A stretch of DNA of 64,000 nt from Streptomyces sp. Q6 (GCF_036967205.1 NZ_CP146022.1:4402001-4466000); one strand, 5' to 3'; counted from the stretch's first letter, positions 26,254-36,678 are shown. A program made the numbers and translations. Notes: generated by a model from the letters alone, not told the origin.

Positions 26254-26459
26254 ACCGACCGGTCCTCAGGTGTCGTCGACGGTCGACCGGTGTCCGGCGT
26301 GCACCACCCACATGACTCCTCGGCGACGAAGGAGCCCTTGCCGCGCACGGTGACGATGAGGCCGCGTTCGCGGAGCTCCTGTGCGGCACGTCGGGCCGTC
26401 CGCCGGGCCACGCCGTACTCCTCAGCCGTGGCGTTCTCGCAGGGGATGTTGAGGCCGTC
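26214..26459 (-). pseudogene. truncated GntR-family HTH remnant
   Basis: On the minus strand the sequence reads GLNIPCENATAEEYGVARRT then ARRAAQELRERGLIVTVRGK and GSFVAEES. This is the second half of a GntR winged HTH of the kind found in actinobacterial integrative elements. The N-terminal part (normally YxxIADxLRxxI) is missing; the upstream sequence is already the cbiD 3' end. No start codon or Shine-Dalgarno is suitable, so I regard it as a fossil left by a rearrangement at the cobM-cbiD junction. Confidence 0.6.
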
Positions 26460-27584
26460 TCACCGGATCCCGCTGCGCCCCACCACATCCCCCGCCCGGT
26501 CGATGCAGATCACGTCCACCGCCACCGGCGCCCCGCGCAGGACGAGGAGGGCCTGGTCGCGGGCCTCCTCGGCCACCAGGTCGCCGAGGGGGACACCGGC
26601 CGCGGTGCACAACTGGAGTGCCGCGAGGCCCGTGTTGGCCGCCGCGACCTCGGCAGCCAGCTCCCGCGACGCACCGCCCCTGCGGGCCAGTTCGGCGAGG
26701 AAGGTCTTGTCGACCTGGGAGCGGCCGGAGTGGAGGTCGAGGTGGCCCGCCGCCAGTTTGGAGAGTTTCGCGAAGCCGCCGCAGAGCGTGAGGCGGTCGA
26801 CGGGGTGGCGGCGGATGTACTTGAGGACGGCCCCCGCGAAGTCGCCCATGTCGAGCAACGCGTCCTCGGGCAGGGCGTGTTCGCGCACGACCGTCTTCTC
26901 GGACGTCGATCCGGTGCAGCCCGCCACATGGGTGCGGCCCGCCGCCCGTGCCACGTCGACGCCCCGGCGGATCGAGTCGATCCACGCCGAGCACGAATAG
27001 GGGACGACGATGCCCGTCGTGCCGAGGACGGAGAGGCCGCCGAGGATGCCCAGGCGGGGGTTCCAGGTGGAGCGGGCGATCTCCTCGCCGTGGTCGATGG
27101 AGAGCGTCACCTCGACGTCGCCGCTGCCGCCGTGCGCCGCCGCGACCCGCGCCACGTGTGCGCGGATCATCTCGCGCGGGACCGGGTTGATCGCCGGTTC
27201 GCCGACCGGGAGGGGCAGGCCCGGACGGGTGACCGTGCCGACGCCGGGCCCCGCGCGGAACACCACCCCCGAGCCGGGCGGCAGCGCGCGCACCGTGGAC
27301 CGGACGAGCGCGCCGTGCGTGACGTCCGGGTCGTCGCCCGCGTCCTTGACCACCCCGGCCGTGGCGGACCCCGCGTCCCGCGACTCGACCGCGAGCGCGA
27401 ACGACGGGGTCTGCCCCTTGGGCAGCGTGATGGTCACCGGGTCGGGGAAGTCGCCGGTCAGGAGCGCCGTGTACGCGGCCGTCGTCGCGGCCGTCGCACA
27501 GGCGCCGGTCGTCCAGCCGGGGCGCAGACCGGTGTGCTTGAGTTGGGCGCCGCGCCCCCCTTTCGGCTCACTCGTGGAAGTCAT
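26460..27584 (-). CDS. cbiD: cobalt-precorrin-5B (C1)-methyltransferase
   Basis: A 374-residue CbiD. The characteristic N-terminus is RPGWTTGACATAATTAAYTAL; LSVLGTTGIVVPYSCSAWID, THVAGCTGSTSEKTV and LTLCGGFAKLSKLAAGH follow. It methylates C1 and, in this gene set without a visible cobF, takes the CobF role. GGAG lies 6 bases upstream of ATG 27584. That start is only 11 bases from the start of the divergent cobK, so its promoter must lie inside cobK. Confidence 0.92.
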   Translation of the reverse strand: MTSTSEPKGGRGAQLKHTGLRPGWTTGACATAATTAAYTALLTGDFPDPVTITLPKGQTPSFALAVESRDAGSATAGVVKDAGDDPDVTHGALVRSTVRALPPGSGVVFRAGPGVGTVTRPGLPLPVGEPAINPVPREMIRAHVARVAAAHGGSGDVEVTLSIDHGEEIARSTWNPRLGILGGLSVLGTTGIVVPYSCSAWIDSIRRGVDVARAAGRTHVAGCTGSTSEKTVVREHALPEDALLDMGDFAGAVLKYIRRHPVDRLTLCGGFAKLSKLAAGHLDLHSGRSQVDKTFLAELARRGGASRELAAEVAAANTGLAALQLCTAAGVPLGDLVAEEARDQALLVLRGAPVAVDVICIDRAGDVVGRSGIR

Positions 27585-27595
27585 GGAGCACTCCG
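27585..27595. promoter_or_regulatory. 11-bp divergent gap with two opposed Shine-Dalgarno sites
   Basis: GGAG at 27585-27588 serves cobK (7-base spacing to ATG 27596). CTCC at 27591-27594 is GGAG for cbiD on the other strand (6-base spacing to ATG 27584). The whole gap is used by these two sites, so neither promoter can be in it. Confidence 0.75.
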
Positions 27596-28333
27596 ATGCA
27601 CGTTCTCGTTCTCGGCGGTACCACCGAGGCCCGGCGGCTCGCCGAGGTGCTGCATCCCCGCGTCCGGGTGACGAGTTCCCTCGCGGGCCGCGTCGCCGCG
27701 CCCCGGCTGCCGCCCGGCGAGGTGCGGATCGGCGGGTTCGGCGGGGCCGAGGGGATGGCGGCGTGGGTGCGTGAGCACGCGGTGGACGCGGTCATCGATG
27801 CCACCCATCCCTTCGCGGAGACGATCAGTTTCAACGCGGCGCGGGCCGCCGCCACCGCCCATGTTCCCCTGCTGGCGCTGCGCCGGCCCGGCTGGGTGCC
27901 GGGGGACGGCGACGACTGGCGGGAGGTGGCGTCCCTGGACGAGGCGGCGCGGGCCGTGTCCGGCGCCGGGCGGGTCTTCCTGACGACCGGGCGGATGGGC
28001 CTCGCCGCGTTCGCCGGGGTCGACGACGCCTTCTTCCTCGTCCGGTCCGTCGACGCGCCGGAGCCGCCGTTCCCGCCGCGCATGGCGGTGCTCCTCGACC
28101 GGGGCCCGTTCACGCTGGACGGAGAGCGGGAGGTCATCGCCCGGCACCGGATCGATGTGCTGGTGACGAAGGACAGCGGGGGCGCGGCCACCGCCCCGAA
28201 GCTGACCGCCGCCCGGGAGGCGGGCCTCCCGGTGGTCGTGGTGCGGCGGCCGCCGGTGCCGGAGGGCGTGCCCGTGGCCGCCACCGTCGAGGAGGCGGTG
28301 GCCTGGGTTCAGGAGCCGGTCGTCTCCGGGTAG
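27596..28333 (+). CDS. cobK: precorrin-6A reductase
   Basis: A 245-residue CobK/CbiJ. The NADPH-binding start is HVLVLGGTTEARRLAEVL; VDAVIDATHPFAETISFNA, VFLTTGRMGLAAF and VLVTKDSGGAATAPKLTAA are diagnostic. It reduces the macrocycle after C1 methylation. The last 25 bp overlap the 3' end of cobIJ on the other strand. It is therefore overlapped at both ends by antisense transcription of cob genes. Confidence 0.92.
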   Translation: MHVLVLGGTTEARRLAEVLHPRVRVTSSLAGRVAAPRLPPGEVRIGGFGGAEGMAAWVREHAVDAVIDATHPFAETISFNAARAAATAHVPLLALRRPGWVPGDGDDWREVASLDEAARAVSGAGRVFLTTGRMGLAAFAGVDDAFFLVRSVDAPEPPFPPRMAVLLDRGPFTLDGEREVIARHRIDVLVTKDSGGAATAPKLTAAREAGLPVVVVRRPPVPEGVPVAATVEEAVAWVQEPVVSG

Positions 28334-29808
28334 CGGCGCGACGTCCACGCGATCGTCCGCCCGTCGCCCCGCGCCACGGCCCGCGTCTGCGACGAGCCCA
28401 CGATCAGGAGCGTGCGCATGTCGACGACGGCCGGGTCGAGGTCGGCCAGCTTCACCACACGCACCGACTCCTCGGGCCCGCCGACGTCGCGGGCCAGGAC
28501 GACCGGGGTGTCGGGCAGCCGCAGTTCGAGGAGGAGTTCGCGGGCCTTGCCGACCTGCCAGGTGCGGCTGCGCGACCCCGGGTTGTACAGCGCGAGGACC
28601 AGGTCCGCCGCCGCGGCCGCGCGCAGCCGCTCCGCGATGACCTCCCACGGCTTGAGCCGGTCGGAGAGGGAGATCGTGGCGTAGTCGTGGCCGAGCGGGG
28701 CGCCCGCCTTCGCCGCCGCCGCGTTGGCGGCGGTCACGCCCGGCAGGACCCGTACGGGAAGGTCCGTGTACCGGTCCTCGCAGGCCACTTCGAGGACGGC
28801 CGTCGCCATCGCGAAGACGCCCGGGTCGCCGCCGGAGACCACCGCGACGCGGTGACCGCGCCGGGCCAGGTCGAGGGCGAACTCGGCGCGCTCCGACTCG
28901 ACCTTGTTGTCCGAGCCGTGGCGCACCTGGCCGGGCCGGACCGGCACCCGGTCGAGGTAGGTGGTGTAGCCGACGAGGACGTCGGCGTTGGCGAGGGCGC
29001 CGCGCGACTCCGGCGTCAGCCACGGCGCGCCCGCGGGCCCGGTGCCGACGACCACGACCTCCCCGCGGCCGGGCGCCTGCGCCGGTGCCGCGTCGATCCG
29101 CGACGGCAGGACGGCGACCGAGAAGTACGGGACCGAGTCCGGGTCGACGTCGGCGAGAGCGCCGGTGCGCTCGCCCGCCATGAAGGCCCGCTCGACGTAC
29201 CGCGCGTCGTCCAGCCGGCCCGAACGCTCCAGCGCCGCGCGGACCTTGGGGAACGTACGGCCCATCTTCATGACGACCGCGGAGTCGGCGGCGGCGATCC
29301 GCGCCGTCAGCTCGTCCTCGGGCAGCGTGCCCGGGATGATCGTCAGCGTCTCCTTGTCCTCGCAGAGCGGCTCTCCGAGCCGGGCCGCCGCCGCGCTGAT
29401 CGAGGTGACGCCGGGGATGACCGTGGTGTCGTAGCGGTCCGCGAGGCGCTTGTGCATGTGCTGGTACGAGCCGTAGAACAGCGGGTCGCCCTCGGCGAGG
29501 ACGGCGACCGTGCGGCCCGCGTCGAGGTGCGCGGCGAGCGTCGCGGCGGCCTCGGCGTAGAAGTCGTCGAGCGCCCCGCGGTAGCCGCCGGGGTGATCCG
29601 TGGTCTCGACGGTGAGCGGGTACATCAGCCGCTCCTCGATCTGCTCCTCGCGGATGTGCTCCGCGGCGATCGAGCGGGCGATGGACCGGCCGTGCCGGGC
29701 GCAGTGGTACGCGATCACGTCCGCCTCGGCGATGGCCTTCACCGCGGCGACCGTCATCAGGTTCGGGTCGCCGGGGCCGAGCCCGACCCCGTACAGCTTG
29801 CCGCTCAT
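28309..29808 (-). CDS. cobIJ: fused precorrin-2 C20- and precorrin-3B C17-methyltransferase (CobIJ)
   Basis: A 499-residue fusion of two SAM methylases. CobI part (1 to about 235): [58 protein letters not shown]. CobJ part (about 245-499): [56 protein letters not shown] Pro/Ala-rich linker ([11 protein letters not shown]) joins them. Fusion of cobI and cobJ is common in actinobacteria. The ATG overlaps the cobH stop by 4 bases, giving a cobG-cobH-cobIJ leftward unit. Confidence 0.93.
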   Translation of the reverse strand: MSGKLYGVGLGPGDPNLMTVAAVKAIAEADVIAYHCARHGRSIARSIAAEHIREEQIEERLMYPLTVETTDHPGGYRGALDDFYAEAAATLAAHLDAGRTVAVLAEGDPLFYGSYQHMHKRLADRYDTTVIPGVTSISAAAARLGEPLCEDKETLTIIPGTLPEDELTARIAAADSAVVMKMGRTFPKVRAALERSGRLDDARYVERAFMAGERTGALADVDPDSVPYFSVAVLPSRIDAAPAQAPGRGEVVVVGTGPAGAPWLTPESRGALANADVLVGYTTYLDRVPVRPGQVRHGSDNKVESERAEFALDLARRGHRVAVVSGGDPGVFAMATAVLEVACEDRYTDLPVRVLPGVTAANAAAAKAGAPLGHDYATISLSDRLKPWEVIAERLRAAAAADLVLALYNPGSRSRTWQVGKARELLLELRLPDTPVVLARDVGGPEESVRVVKLADLDPAVVDMRTLLIVGSSQTRAVARGDGRTIAWTSRRYPETTGS

Positions 29809-30479
29809 GCGCGGTCCTCCAGGATCTCGGCCTCGGTGGCGATGGCGTTGAGGGCGGCCGCCGTGATGGCGCTGCCGCCGCGCCGGCCCCGTACGACGAG
29901 GTACTCCAGGCCCAGCTCGGCCGCGTCCGCGGCCAGGGCGTCCTTGGACTCGGCCGCGCCGACGAAGCCGACGGGTATGCCGAGGACGGCCGCCGGACGC
30001 GGGGCGCCCTTGCGGATCATCTCCAGGAGGTGGAACAGGGCGGTGGGCGCGTTGCCGATGGCGACGACGGAACCGTCGAGGCGCTCGCGCCAGAGTTCGA
30101 GCGCGGCGGCACTGCGGGTCGTCCCCAACTCGGCTGCCAGCGCCGGTACATGGGGATCGCGCAGGGTGCACACGACGTCGTTGTCGGCGGGCAGCCGCTT
30201 GCGCGTGACGCCGCTCGCGACCATGTGGGCGTCGCAGAGGATCGGGGCGCCCGCGCGCAGGGCGGCGCGGGCCGCGGCCACGACGCCGGACGAGTGGCCG
30301 ATGTCCTGGACGAGATCCACCTGGCCGCAGGCGTGGATCATGCGGACCGCGACCTGGGCGACGTCGGCCGGCAGACCGGCGAGGCCGTCCGCCGCCTCGG
30401 CGCGGATGGTGGCAAAGGACTCGCGGTAGATCGCCGCGCCGTCCTTCTCGTATGCATACACGGGGATCGGCTCTCTCAC
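29805..30479 (-). CDS. cobH: precorrin-8X methylmutase
   Basis: About 224 residues. [53 protein letters not shown] and [18 protein letters not shown] are CobH/CbiC signatures; the His in MIHACG is the expected catalytic residue. It moves a methyl from C11 to C12 to give hydrogenobyrinate. GTG 30479 ([14 protein letters not shown]) fits the family start; GTG 30518 in frame is an alternative. It is translationally coupled to cobIJ. Confidence 0.9.
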   Translation of the reverse strand: MREPIPVYAYEKDGAAIYRESFATIRAEAADGLAGLPADVAQVAVRMIHACGQVDLVQDIGHSSGVVAAARAALRAGAPILCDAHMVASGVTRKRLPADNDVVCTLRDPHVPALAAELGTTRSAAALELWRERLDGSVVAIGNAPTALFHLLEMIRKGAPRPAAVLGIPVGFVGAAESKDALAADAAELGLEYLVVRGRRGGSAITAAALNAIATEAEILEDRA

Positions 30480-30571
30480 GGGGTGCTCAGGGGCTGGTGG
30501 TGTCTGGTGTGGTTCCACAGAGGTCGGCGGCCGGGTCGGCGAAGAAGACGACAACGGCCCGCCGTCGTACG

Positions 30572-31783
30572 TCAGTCGGTCCGCCGCACGTCGTACGTCC
30601 CGTCCTCCCGTGCCACGAGGTCGGTGTGCGGGCCCTTCGGGCGGCCGCAGCGGCGCTCGCACCCCGACCAGTACCAAGGGCTTCCGGACGAGGGGAGTTC
30701 GCCGGTGCGGACCGCGTCGGCGGCGTGAGCGCGCACGTCCGTACGGGACTTGGCGCACCCCGGGCTGCCGACGCAGGCGCTCACCCGCGTCCAGGGCGAG
30801 GCGTCGTCGGTGGCCAGGCCCGCGCGGGCGAGCTGTCCCCGCCGCGCGGCGGTCGCGCCGGGCAGGACGACCCCGCGCCACGGGGTGAGGCGCAACTCCC
30901 CGTCGGCCGCGGCGAGCAGCGCCGCCCACGCGTCGGCGGACACGGCACCGAACGGCGCCAGCACGGACCAGGCGCGCACGGCGCCGGAGCCGTCGGTCAC
31001 GGGACCGAGGGAAGGAGGCCCGGTGATCGGGGACGTGGAGCACGGTTCGACGGGGAGACCCAGGCGGTGCGCCACCCGGCGCGTCAACTCGCCCGGCGGC
31101 GCGTCGAGTTCGGCGACCCGCCAGCCACGCCCCGTGTCGTGCCCGGCCGCCTCGACGAACTCCTCCGCCGCGCTCACCGCGGCCCGCGCGGCATCCTCGT
31201 ACGCGATCCGCAGCGCGTACGGTTCGGCGCCGAGCCGCAGCATCGCGGAGCCGTCGGACGCGCCGCGCAGGAGCACATCGGCGCCGAGGGCCGCGACGTC
31301 GCCGCGGCCGTCGTCGAGGGCGAAGAGGAACTTGCCGCTGAGCGCGGGTGTCCGCGGGCTCGCGCACAGCAGCCGGTCGAGGTCGCGCAGCCAGTGCCGT
31401 ACGTCCACGGCGCCGCGGTCGTCGAGGCCCGACAGGGGCGACGCGAGGATGTTGCGCACGCGCTCGTGCGCGGCCGACGGCAGCAGTCCCGCCTCCTGGA
31501 GCGCGGCCGCGAACGCGCCGCCGCACGCCGGGTCGAGCCCGCGCACCTCCACGTTGCCGCGCGACGTGATGCGCACCACGCCGTCCCCGAACCGGGCCGC
31601 CGCGGCACCGAGCGCCCGCGCCCGGCCGACCGGAAGCACCCCGCCCGGGACCCGGATCCGGGCAAGTCCCCCGTCGTCGGCGGCGTGCAGCCGCAGCGCA
31701 CCGGGACAGGCGTCGCCGGAGGCGGCCGGACCAGGGGATCGGTCGGATATGGGGGCGGGGGACATGCCGGGGAGCATACCCAT
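30572..31783 (-). CDS. cobG: precorrin-3B synthase (CobG-like)
   Basis: About 403 residues with two ferredoxin-like sulfite/nitrite reductase half-domains. [20 protein letters not shown] and [16 protein letters not shown] mark the first half. The Fe-S cluster Cys are in [14 protein letters not shown] and [13 protein letters not shown]. CobG is the O2-dependent monooxygenase that prepares ring contraction in the aerobic pathway. Start choice is uncertain: ATG 31783, 31777 and 31765 are in frame, none with a strong Shine-Dalgarno. It is divergent from cobN. Confidence 0.85.
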   Translation of the reverse strand: MGMLPGMSPAPISDRSPGPAASGDACPGALRLHAADDGGLARIRVPGGVLPVGRARALGAAAARFGDGVVRITSRGNVEVRGLDPACGGAFAAALQEAGLLPSAAHERVRNILASPLSGLDDRGAVDVRHWLRDLDRLLCASPRTPALSGKFLFALDDGRGDVAALGADVLLRGASDGSAMLRLGAEPYALRIAYEDAARAAVSAAEEFVEAAGHDTGRGWRVAELDAPPGELTRRVAHRLGLPVEPCSTSPITGPPSLGPVTDGSGAVRAWSVLAPFGAVSADAWAALLAAADGELRLTPWRGVVLPGATAARRGQLARAGLATDDASPWTRVSACVGSPGCAKSRTDVRAHAADAVRTGELPSSGSPWYWSGCERRCGRPKGPHTDLVAREDGTYDVRRTD

Positions 31784-31929
31784 GGGGGCCTGCCCGGCCT
31801 CCGTGACGCAGACCACGGTCCGGGCCGGGGCGCGGGCCCGGCCCCGTGACCCCGGCCACCGTCCCGTACCGCCCTCGCACCCCGACCCGTACGATGAACG
31901 CGCGGCGGCCCGAGCCCGGGTCGCCACAT

Positions 31930-32040
31930 CGCCAGCGACGGCGACAGGGGAGGAAGCCGGTGCGAATCCGGCGCGGTCCCGCCACTGTGAACTCCGTGGA
32001 CACCACCACGGGGTGAGTCAGGAACTCCTGCCGTCCAGAC
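31930..32040 (+). promoter_or_regulatory. cobalamin (B12) riboswitch
   Basis: It contains the conserved core GGAAGCCGGTGCGAATCCGG, then the GCCACTGTGA segment (31981-31990) and the B12 box-like GAGTCAGGAACTCCTGCC. Closing stem GACGGC (31937-31942) pairs with GCCGTC (32030-32035). It lies on the plus strand 46 bp before the cobN start, with a Shine-Dalgarno-like GAGGAAGG at 32062-32069. Binding of B12 is expected to reduce cobN translation. Confidence 0.95.
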
Positions 32041-32080
32041 CACCCGGGGCGCGGACACCCCGAGGAAGGCCAGACGACGC

Positions 32081-35000
32081 ATGCCTGAGCAGCCCCAGCA
32101 GTCGCAGCCCACGCCCCACGGTGAGCTCCTGCTCCTGTCGACCTCCGACACCGACCTGCTGAGCGCCCGCGCCGCGAACGCCGCGGGCGCCGAGGTCGGT
32201 TACCGCTTCGCGAACCCCTCCCGGATCGACGTCGACACCGAACTTCCCGCGCTCCTCGACGGCGTCGCGCTCGTCGTCGTCCGCCTCCTCGGCGGCGTCC
32301 GCGCCTGGCAGGACGGCATCGACCGGCTGACCGCCGCCGGGATCCCGCTGGTCGTCCTCACCGGTGAACAGGCCCCCGACGCCCAGCTGATGGCGACGTC
32401 GACCGTGCCGATCGGTATCGCCGCCGAGGCGCACGCCTACCTCGCGCACGGCGGCCCCGCCAACCTGGAGCAGCTGGCCCGCTTCCTCTCCGACACCGTG
32501 CTGCTCACCGGCCACGGCTTCGAGCCCCCGGCGCCCGCGCCGAGCTGGGGCGCCCTGGAGCGCACACCCGTCGAGGCCGCGGGCCCGACCGTCGCCGTGC
32601 TCTACTACCGCGCCCACCACATGAGCGGCAACACCGCCTTCGTGCACGCCCTGTGCGACGCGATCGAGCGCGCCGGGGCCCGCCCGCTCCCGCTGTACGT
32701 GGCGTCGCTGCGGGCCCCGAGCCCGAGCTGGTCGAGGCGCTGCGGCCCGCCGACGCCATCGTCACGACCGTGCTCGCGGCCGGCGGCACCCGCCCGGCCG
32801 AGGCGAGCGCCGGCGGGGACGACGAGTCGTGGGACGCGGGCGCCCTCACCCAGCTCGACGTGCCGATCCTCCAGGCCCTGTGCCTGACGTCGTCGCGGGC
32901 CGCCTGGGAGGAGAACGACGAGGGCGTCTCGCCGCTGGACGCCGCGAGCCAGATCGCCGTGCCCGAGTTCGACGGGCGGCTCATCACCGTCCCGTTCTCC
33001 TTCAAGGAGATCGACGAGGACGGGCTGCCCGCGTACGTCGCCGACCCCGAGCGCGCCGCCCGCGTCGCCGGGATCGCCGTCCGGCACGCGCGGCTGCGGC
33101 ACATCCCGGCCGCCGGGAAGAGGATCGCGCTCGTCCTGTCCGCGTACCCGACCAAGCACTCGCGCATCGGCAACGCGGTCGGCCTGGACACCCCCGCCTC
33201 CGCCGTCGCGCTGCTCGACCGCCTCATCGACGAGGGCTACGACTTCGGCGACCGCGCCGACATCCCCGGTCTTGTCTCCGGGGACGGCGACGAGCTGATC
33301 CGCGCGCTCATCGAGGCCGGCGGTCACGACCAGGAGTGGCTGACCGAGGAGCAGCTCGCCAGGAACCCGGTGCGCATCCCGGCCGCCGACTACCGCCGCT
33401 GGTACGCGACGCTGCCCGCCGCGCTGCGGGAGAGCGTCGAGCGGCACTGGGGCCCGCCGCCCGGCGAGATGTTCGTGGACCGCTCCCGCAACCCGGAGGG
33501 CGACATCGTGCTCGCCGCCCTGCGCCGCGGGAACCTCCTCATCCTCATCCAGCCGCCGCGCGGCTTCGGCGAGAACCCGATCGCGATCTATCACGACCCC
33601 GATCTGCCGCCGTCCCACCACTACTTGGCGGCCTACCGGTGGATCGCCGCGGCCGCCGACGACCAGGGCTTCGGCGCCGACGCGATGATCCACCTCGGCA
33701 AGCACGGCAACCTGGAGTGGCTGCCCGGCAAGAACGCGGGCCTGTCGGCGGCGTGCGCGCCGGACGCGGCGCTCGGCGACCTGCCGCTGATCTACCCGTT
33801 CCTCGTCAACGACCCGGGCGAGGGCACCCAGGCCAAGCGGCGCGTCCACGCCACGCTCGTCGACCACCTCGTGCCGCCGATGGCGCGCGCCGACTCGTAC
33901 GGCGACATCGCGCGCCTGGAGCAGCTCCTCGACGAGTACGCGCAGATCGCGTCGATGGACCCGGCGAAGCTCCCGGCGATCCGCGCCCAGATCTGGACGC
34001 TGATCCAGGCCGCGAAGCTCGACCACGACCTCGGGCTCGCGGACCGCCCGGACGACGACGGCTTCGACGACTTCCTGCTGCACGTCGACGGCTGGCTGTG
34101 CGAGGTCAAGGACGCCCAGATCCGGGACGGCCTGCATGTCCTCGGGCAGGCGCCGGCGGGCGCCGACCGGGTCAATCTGGTCCTCGCGATTCTGCGGGCG
34201 CGGCAGATCTGGGGCGGCAACCAGGCGTTGCCGGGGCTGCGGGAGGCGCTGGGGCTGGACGAGTCGGCGGCCACCCGTACGGACGCGGACGCGGCGGAGG
34301 CGGCGGCGCGGGCGCTGGTCGAGGGGATGGAGGCGGCCGGCTGGGACCCGGATGCGGTGCGCGGAGTCGTCGACTCCACGTCGCGGGGCTCTGCCCCGGA
34401 CCCCGCTCCTCAATCGCCGGAGGAGCTTGAGGCGGTTCGCGCCATTCTTGACTTCGCCGCTCGTGAAGTCGTGCCGCGGCTCGACGCCACCGGCGACGAA
34501 CTCGGCAACGCCGTACGGGCGTTGGAGGGACGCTTCGTGCCCGCCGGCCCGTCCGGATCGCCGCTGCGCGGCCTCGTCAACGTCCTGCCGACCGGGCGGA
34601 ACTTCTACTCGGTCGACCCGAAGGCCGTCCCGTCCCGCCTCGCGTGGGAGACCGGCCAGGCCCTCGCCGAGTCCCTCCTGACCCGCTACAAGGACGACAA
34701 CGGCGACTACCCCACCTCCGTCGGCCTGTCCCTGTGGGGCACCAGCGCCATGCGCACGGCGGGCGACGACGTCGCCGAGGCGATGGCGCTGCTCGGCGTG
34801 CGCCCCGTCTGGGACGACGCCTCGCGCCGCGTCACCGGCCTGGAGCCGATCCCGTACGAGGAGCTGGGCCGCCCCCGGATCGACGTCACCCTGCGCATCT
34901 CCGGGTTCTTCCGCGACGCGTTCCCGCACACCATCGGGCTGCTCGATGACGCCGTCCGGCTCGCCGCGTCGCTCGACGAGCCCGCCGACGTCAACCACGT

Positions 35001-35778
35001 ACGGGCCCACGCCCAGGCCGACCTCGCCGAGCACGGCGACGAACGCCGGGCCACCACCCGCATCTTCGGATCGCGTCCGGGCACGTACGGCGCGGGCCTG
35101 CTCCAGCTGATCGACTCCAAGGACTGGCGCACCGACGCCGACCTCGCCGAGGTCTACACGGTGTGGGGCGGCTACGCGTACGGCCGCGGTCTGGACGGCC
35201 GCCAGGCCCGTACGGAGATGGAGACGGCCTACAAGCGCATCGCGGTCGCCGCCAAGAACACGGACACCCGCGAGCACGACATCGCCGACTCCGACGACTA
35301 CTTCCAGTACCACGGCGGCATGGTCGCGACCGTCCGCGCGCTGCGCGGCACCGCCCCCGAGGCGTACATCGGCGACTCCACCCGCCCGGAGACGGTCCGC
35401 ACCCGCACCCTCGTCGAGGAGACGTCCCGCGTCTTCCGCGCCCGCGTCGTCAACCCCAAGTGGATCGAGGCGATGCGCCGCCACGGCTACAAGGGGGCCT
35501 TCGAACTGGCGGCCACCGTGGACTACCTGTTCGGCTACGACGCGACGACCGGGGTCATCGCCGACTGGATGTACGACAAGCTGACCGAGACGTACGTGCT
35601 CGACGAGACGAACCGGCAGTTCCTCTCCGAGGCCAACCCGTGGGCCCTGCACGGCATCGCGGAGCGCTTGCTGGAGGCCGAGTCGCGCGGCATGTGGGAG
35701 AAGCCGGACCCGCAGGTCCTGGAAGCCCTGCGCCAGGTGTACCTGGAGACCGAGGGCGACCTGGAGGAGGAGGCGTAG
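32081..35778 (+). pseudogene. cobN: cobaltochelatase subunit CobN, one frame break
   Basis: About 1233 residues after repair, the normal size for Cob[21 protein letters not shown] starts it; ALVLSAYPTKHSRIGNAVGL, MIHLGKHGNLEWLPGKNAGL, LWGTSAMRTAGDDVAEA and VTLRISGFFRDAFPHTIGLL are CobN/BchH motifs. It is the large subunit that inserts Co into hydrogenobyrinate a,c-diamide with CobS/CobT or ChlID-like partners elsewhere. The frame breaks after YVASLRAP and resumes as EPELVEALRPAD. One base added to CCCC 32715-32718 repairs it. An intergenic-type repeat lies in frame at 34381-34432. A B12 riboswitch precedes it. Confidence 0.85.
34381..34432. repeat. interspersed intergenic-type repeat, in frame within cobN
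   Basis: It contains the hairpin CGGGGC-TCT-GCCCCG (34384-34398) followed by GGACCCCGCTCCTCAATCG and CCGGAGGAGCTTGA. From memory, this string closely resembles a short repeat found many times between genes in Streptomyces. Here it is read as SRGSAPDPAPQSPEELE, joining two conserved parts of CobN in a Pro/Ser-rich linker. Confidence 0.6.
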
Positions 35779-35937
35779 CCGCTCCGACCCGGTCACCGGC
35801 GCCGATGAGGGCCGGTTGACCGGTACGAGTGGTTTGCGGGTGCATCCGCCGGTGCACGCTCCCCCGCTTCGCTACGCTCGCCCGCGTTCCCGTCGACACC
35901 GGGCCGGGCGGGGCATCGGCACCAGGGGGTCCAGGCC

Positions 35938-36678
35938 ATGCAAGGCCCTCGGATCAGGCACTGCACGACGGGGCGGAGCGCACCGTCGTGCCCCGGTCTG
36001 AGCATCGACGTGTACGCGCGGGCGGCGGACCAGGCGGCGCCGGACGACGGCGGCGCCCCGCCCAGCGGCGACTTCTGGGACGCGGTGCCGACCCGTACCG
36101 GCGTACGGATGATCGTCGGGGACGTACGGGGCTGCGGCCCCGCGGCGGCGCGCACCGCGCGGCGGGTCGTCGAGGACTGGCGGCAGATCAGCCGCCGCGA
36201 GTCCACGCTGCGCGGCATCGCCCTGCGCCTCGACCGCCGCGTCGACGACCTCGCCGGCTCCGAGGACCCCGAACTCTTCGTCTCCGCCGTCCTCCTGACG
36301 TTCCGTCATGACGGCGGCTGCGAGATCGTGCGCTGCGGCCATCCACCGGTGATGGTCCTCGGCCCCGGCAGCGCCGCGTGGGCGGACGCCATCCCGCCCG
36401 AGCCGCCGCTCGGCCTCGGGCAACTGGCCCGCTCCTGGGCGGAGTCCACGTATCTGCCGTTCCCGCCGGGCGCCCGGATCCTGCTGATGACCGACGGGGT
36501 CACCGAGTGCAGGGACCCGGCCGGCCGCTTCTTCCCGGTGGCCGAGGAGGCGGCGTCCCTCACGGACCTGACGGGCGCCGCCCTCGTCTCGGAACTGGGC
36601 CACCGGATGCGGTCCCACGCGGGCGGCGCACCGGCCGACGACACCCTGCTCGTCCTGGTCGGCCGCCCGCCCGCGTGA
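35938..36678 (+). CDS. PP2C-type (SpoIIE) protein phosphatase, cytosolic
   Basis: A 246-residue protein consisting only of a SpoIIE-type domain. RTGVRMIVGDVRGCGPAAAR, CEIVRCGHPPVMVLG, ILLMTDGVTECRDPAGRFF and GGAPADDTLLVLVG give the metal-binding Asp residues. No sensor or membrane part is present. It may control an anti-anti-sigma factor. AGGGGG lies 9 bases before ATG 35938. It follows cobN by 159 bp but is probably separately transcribed. Confidence 0.85.
   Translation: MQGPRIRHCTTGRSAPSCPGLSIDVYARAADQAAPDDGGAPPSGDFWDAVPTRTGVRMIVGDVRGCGPAAARTARRVVEDWRQISRRESTLRGIALRLDRRVDDLAGSEDPELFVSAVLLTFRHDGGCEIVRCGHPPVMVLGPGSAAWADAIPPEPPLGLGQLARSWAESTYLPFPPGARILLMTDGVTECRDPAGRFFPVAEEAASLTDLTGAALVSELGHRMRSHAGGAPADDTLLVLVGRPPA

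Noticed and set aside
32605-35796. A 1063-codon open frame antisense to cobN
   Set aside because: The sequence is rich in Arg, Gly, Val and Asp with no recognisable domain, as expected for the mirror frame of a high-GC gene. The other strand encodes conserved CobN motifs.
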